The notes beneath the pieces were generated by a model that had not been told where the DNA came from, made no database searches, and saw nothing but the letters and a program-made list of their open reading frames with translations. Both the position numbers and the translations under genes were made by a program. A stretch of DNA of 6,991 bases, from NCBI GenBank assembly GCA_024400715.1, contig JAKSMH010000051.1, positions 1-6,991 on the forward strand. The letters run 5' to 3'. The stretch is from Bacteroidales bacterium (GTDB taxonomy: Bacteria; Bacteroidota; Bacteroidia; Bacteroidales; WCHB1-69). Shown here piece by piece: positions 6,066-6,991 of this stretch (its first letter is position 1; every line of letters starts with the position of its first letter).

Positions 6066-6093
6066 AGTCGAGAATTTGAAGTGGTTTCGGAGA

Positions 6094-6124
6094 CAAAATT
6101 AAGTCGTCTGTCTTTAAAAATCAA
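6094..6124 (-). promoter_or_regulatory. DUF2851 promoter with -33 and -7 elements
   Basis: On the minus strand TTG (6122-6124) is followed after exactly 20 nt by TAATTTTG (6094-6101). This fits the Bacteroidetes arrangement of a TTG/TTTG -33 element, 19-21 nt, then TAnnTTTG. The -7 box lies 28 nt before the ATG at 6065. It is the best promoter match in the window. Confidence 0.6.
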
Positions 6125-6218
6125 GTGTAATAAATTGTAATTTTCTGAATATCAAATTGTTGTAATTTTGTATTCTTTGTAATGAAAAGTGTCGGAAATG
6201 GAAAAATTTTGTTTACAT

Positions 6219-6241
6219 TTCAAAAAATGTCAATTTTTGAA
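6219..6241. promoter_or_regulatory. AT-rich dyad upstream of the aldolase gene
   Basis: TTCAAAAA and TTTTTGAA form a perfect 8-bp inverted repeat around a 7-nt centre, about 50 nt upstream of the aldolase -7 box. It could be an operator, but such a dyad can arise by chance in DNA this AT-rich. Confidence 0.2.
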
Positions 6242-6289
6242 CCTTGATTACTTTTTCGGAGAAAAGGGATAACAAAACGAAAAAAGTTG

Positions 6290-6297
6290 TATATTTG
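6290..6297 (+). promoter_or_regulatory. -7 box of the fructose-bisphosphate aldolase promoter
   Basis: TATATTTG matches TAnnTTTG and lies 46 nt upstream of the ATG at 6344. The leader is A-rich without a Shine-Dalgarno sequence, as is common for highly expressed Bacteroidetes genes. No clear -33 TTTG is seen at standard spacing. Confidence 0.5.
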
Positions 6298-6343
6298 CGA
6301 ATTGATATTATCATTACAATAATTATAAAAAAACATAGCAACC

Positions 6344-6991
6344 ATGTCAGAAAAAGTATTGTCAAAAGTTAAAGCCGGTGTCGCTGTCGGCAAAGATCTT
6401 CAGGAAATTTTCAGAATCGCGAAGGCGGAAAAGTTTGCCTTGCCGGCCGTAAACGTGGTGGGTACCAATTCCATCGATGCCGTTTTGGAAGCGGCCAAGG
6501 TGGTCAATTCCCCGGTTATGATTCAGTTTTCCAATGGCGGCTCTCACTTTTATGCGGGCAAGTCATTGAGCAATGAAGGTGAAAAAGTAGCTGTTGAAGG
6601 TGCCATTTCGGGAGCTTTGCACATTCACCAAGTCGCTGAATTATATGGCATTCCGGTGATTATCCATACCGATCACGCCGCTAAGAAACTGCTTCCTTGG
6701 ATTGACGGTTTGTTGGATGCCGGTGAAAAGTTTTACAAAACCAACGGCAAGCCCCTGTTCAGTTCGCACATGCTCGACCTTTCGGTTGAACCTTTGAAGG
6801 AGAACATTGAAATCTGCAAAAGATACCTGGAACGTATGTCAAAGATTGATATGACGTTGGAAGTGGAATTGGGTATTACCGGTGGTGAAGAAGACGGTGT
6901 TGACAATTCGGGTGTTGACAGTGCTCGTCTTTATACACAACCAGAAGATGTGGCTTACGCTTACGAAGAACTGATGAAGGTCAGTCCAAAC
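6344..6991 (+). CDS. fbaA: Class II fructose-bisphosphate aldolase, cut by the right edge
   Basis: The first 216 codons are open to the window edge. The sequence closely follows class IIA aldolases of the E. coli FbaA type (about 359 residues), which cleave fructose 1,6-bisphosphate to dihydroxyacetone phosphate and glyceraldehyde 3-phosphate in glycolysis, and run the reverse in gluconeogenesis. Visible motifs: FALPAVNVVGTNSIDAVLEA (31-50); HTDHAAKKLLPWIDGLLDAG (108-127), with D110 as the catalytic Asp and H111 as a zinc ligand; KPLFSSHMLDLS (136-147); and TLEVELGITGGEEDGVDN (171-188), with the Glu residues of the metal site and active-site loop. The downstream zinc-binding His residues and the phosphate-binding end lie beyond the window. 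The ATG at 6344 matches the family N-terminus and has a -7 box upstream. The gene is divergent from DUF2851 and the visible part looks intact. Confidence 0.97.
   Translation, partial: MSEKVLSKVKAGVAVGKDLQEIFRIAKAEKFALPAVNVVGTNSIDAVLEAAKVVNSPVMIQFSNGGSHFYAGKSLSNEGEKVAVEGAISGALHIHQVAELYGIPVIIHTDHAAKKLLPWIDGLLDAGEKFYKTNGKPLFSSHMLDLSVEPLKENIEICKRYLERMSKIDMTLEVELGITGGEEDGVDNSGVDSARLYTQPEDVAYAYEELMKVSPN

Larger units (their letters stand above)
6066..6343. other. AT-rich divergent spacer between the DUF2851 and aldolase genes
   Basis: This 278-nt spacer has no supported gene. It contains the DUF2851 promoter (6094-6124), a -7 box for the aldolase gene (6290-6297), a dyad at 6219-6241, and three copies of TTGTAAT (6135, 6160 and 6177), the first two extended to TTGTAATTTT. 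The repeats could be binding sites, or a consequence of low base complexity. Confidence 0.6.

Noticed and set aside
1..6991. CRISPR arrays, tRNA or rRNA genes, insertion sequences, phage genes
   Set aside because: No regularly spaced repeats, cloverleaf-like conserved RNA sequence, transposase motifs or terminal inverted repeats were seen.

Overview
The window looks like chromosomal DNA of a Bacteroidota (Bacteroidetes) bacterium, probably from a Bacteroidales-like lineage. Three things point there: a 'gliding motility-associated' C-terminal domain (CHU_C, type B cargo signal of the type IX secretion system, T9SS), a DUF2851 protein of a Bacteroidetes-restricted family, and TAnnTTTG -7 promoter boxes with no clear Shine-Dalgarno sites. 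No RNA gene, CRISPR array, insertion sequence or prophage gene was seen.

The left part (1-3959) is a minus-strand cluster read from right to left. It holds an ECF-type sigma factor (3417-3959), a one-pass membrane protein overlapping it by 8 nt (2546-3424), a noncatalytic-looking M16 peptidase homologue (1200-2486), and a secreted protein built of fibronectin-III-like units that runs off the left edge (1-1179). The membrane protein has the short cytoplasmic N-terminus of a Bacteroidetes anti-sigma factor, a long Thr/Glu-rich linker and a periplasmic CHU_C domain. This suggests a sigma/anti-sigma pair whose sensor end resembles a T9SS cargo signal, followed by possible envelope or secreted effectors. 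The secreted-protein gene is broken: two imperfect copies of one motif lie 49 nt apart and put the rest of the gene out of frame.

The spacer 3960-4230 holds divergent promoters and two palindromes, one of them REP-like. To its right is mpg, a 3-methyladenine DNA glycosylase with its active-site residues intact (4231-4824, plus strand). It converges with and overlaps by 70 nt a DUF2851 gene (4755-6065, minus strand). The AT-rich spacer 6066-6343 carries divergent promoters for DUF2851 and for a class II fructose-bisphosphate aldolase gene, which starts at 6344 and is cut by the right edge.

The right half is mostly housekeeping. The unusual content is the sigma/CHU_C-anti-sigma/M16-like/secreted-FN3 cluster.
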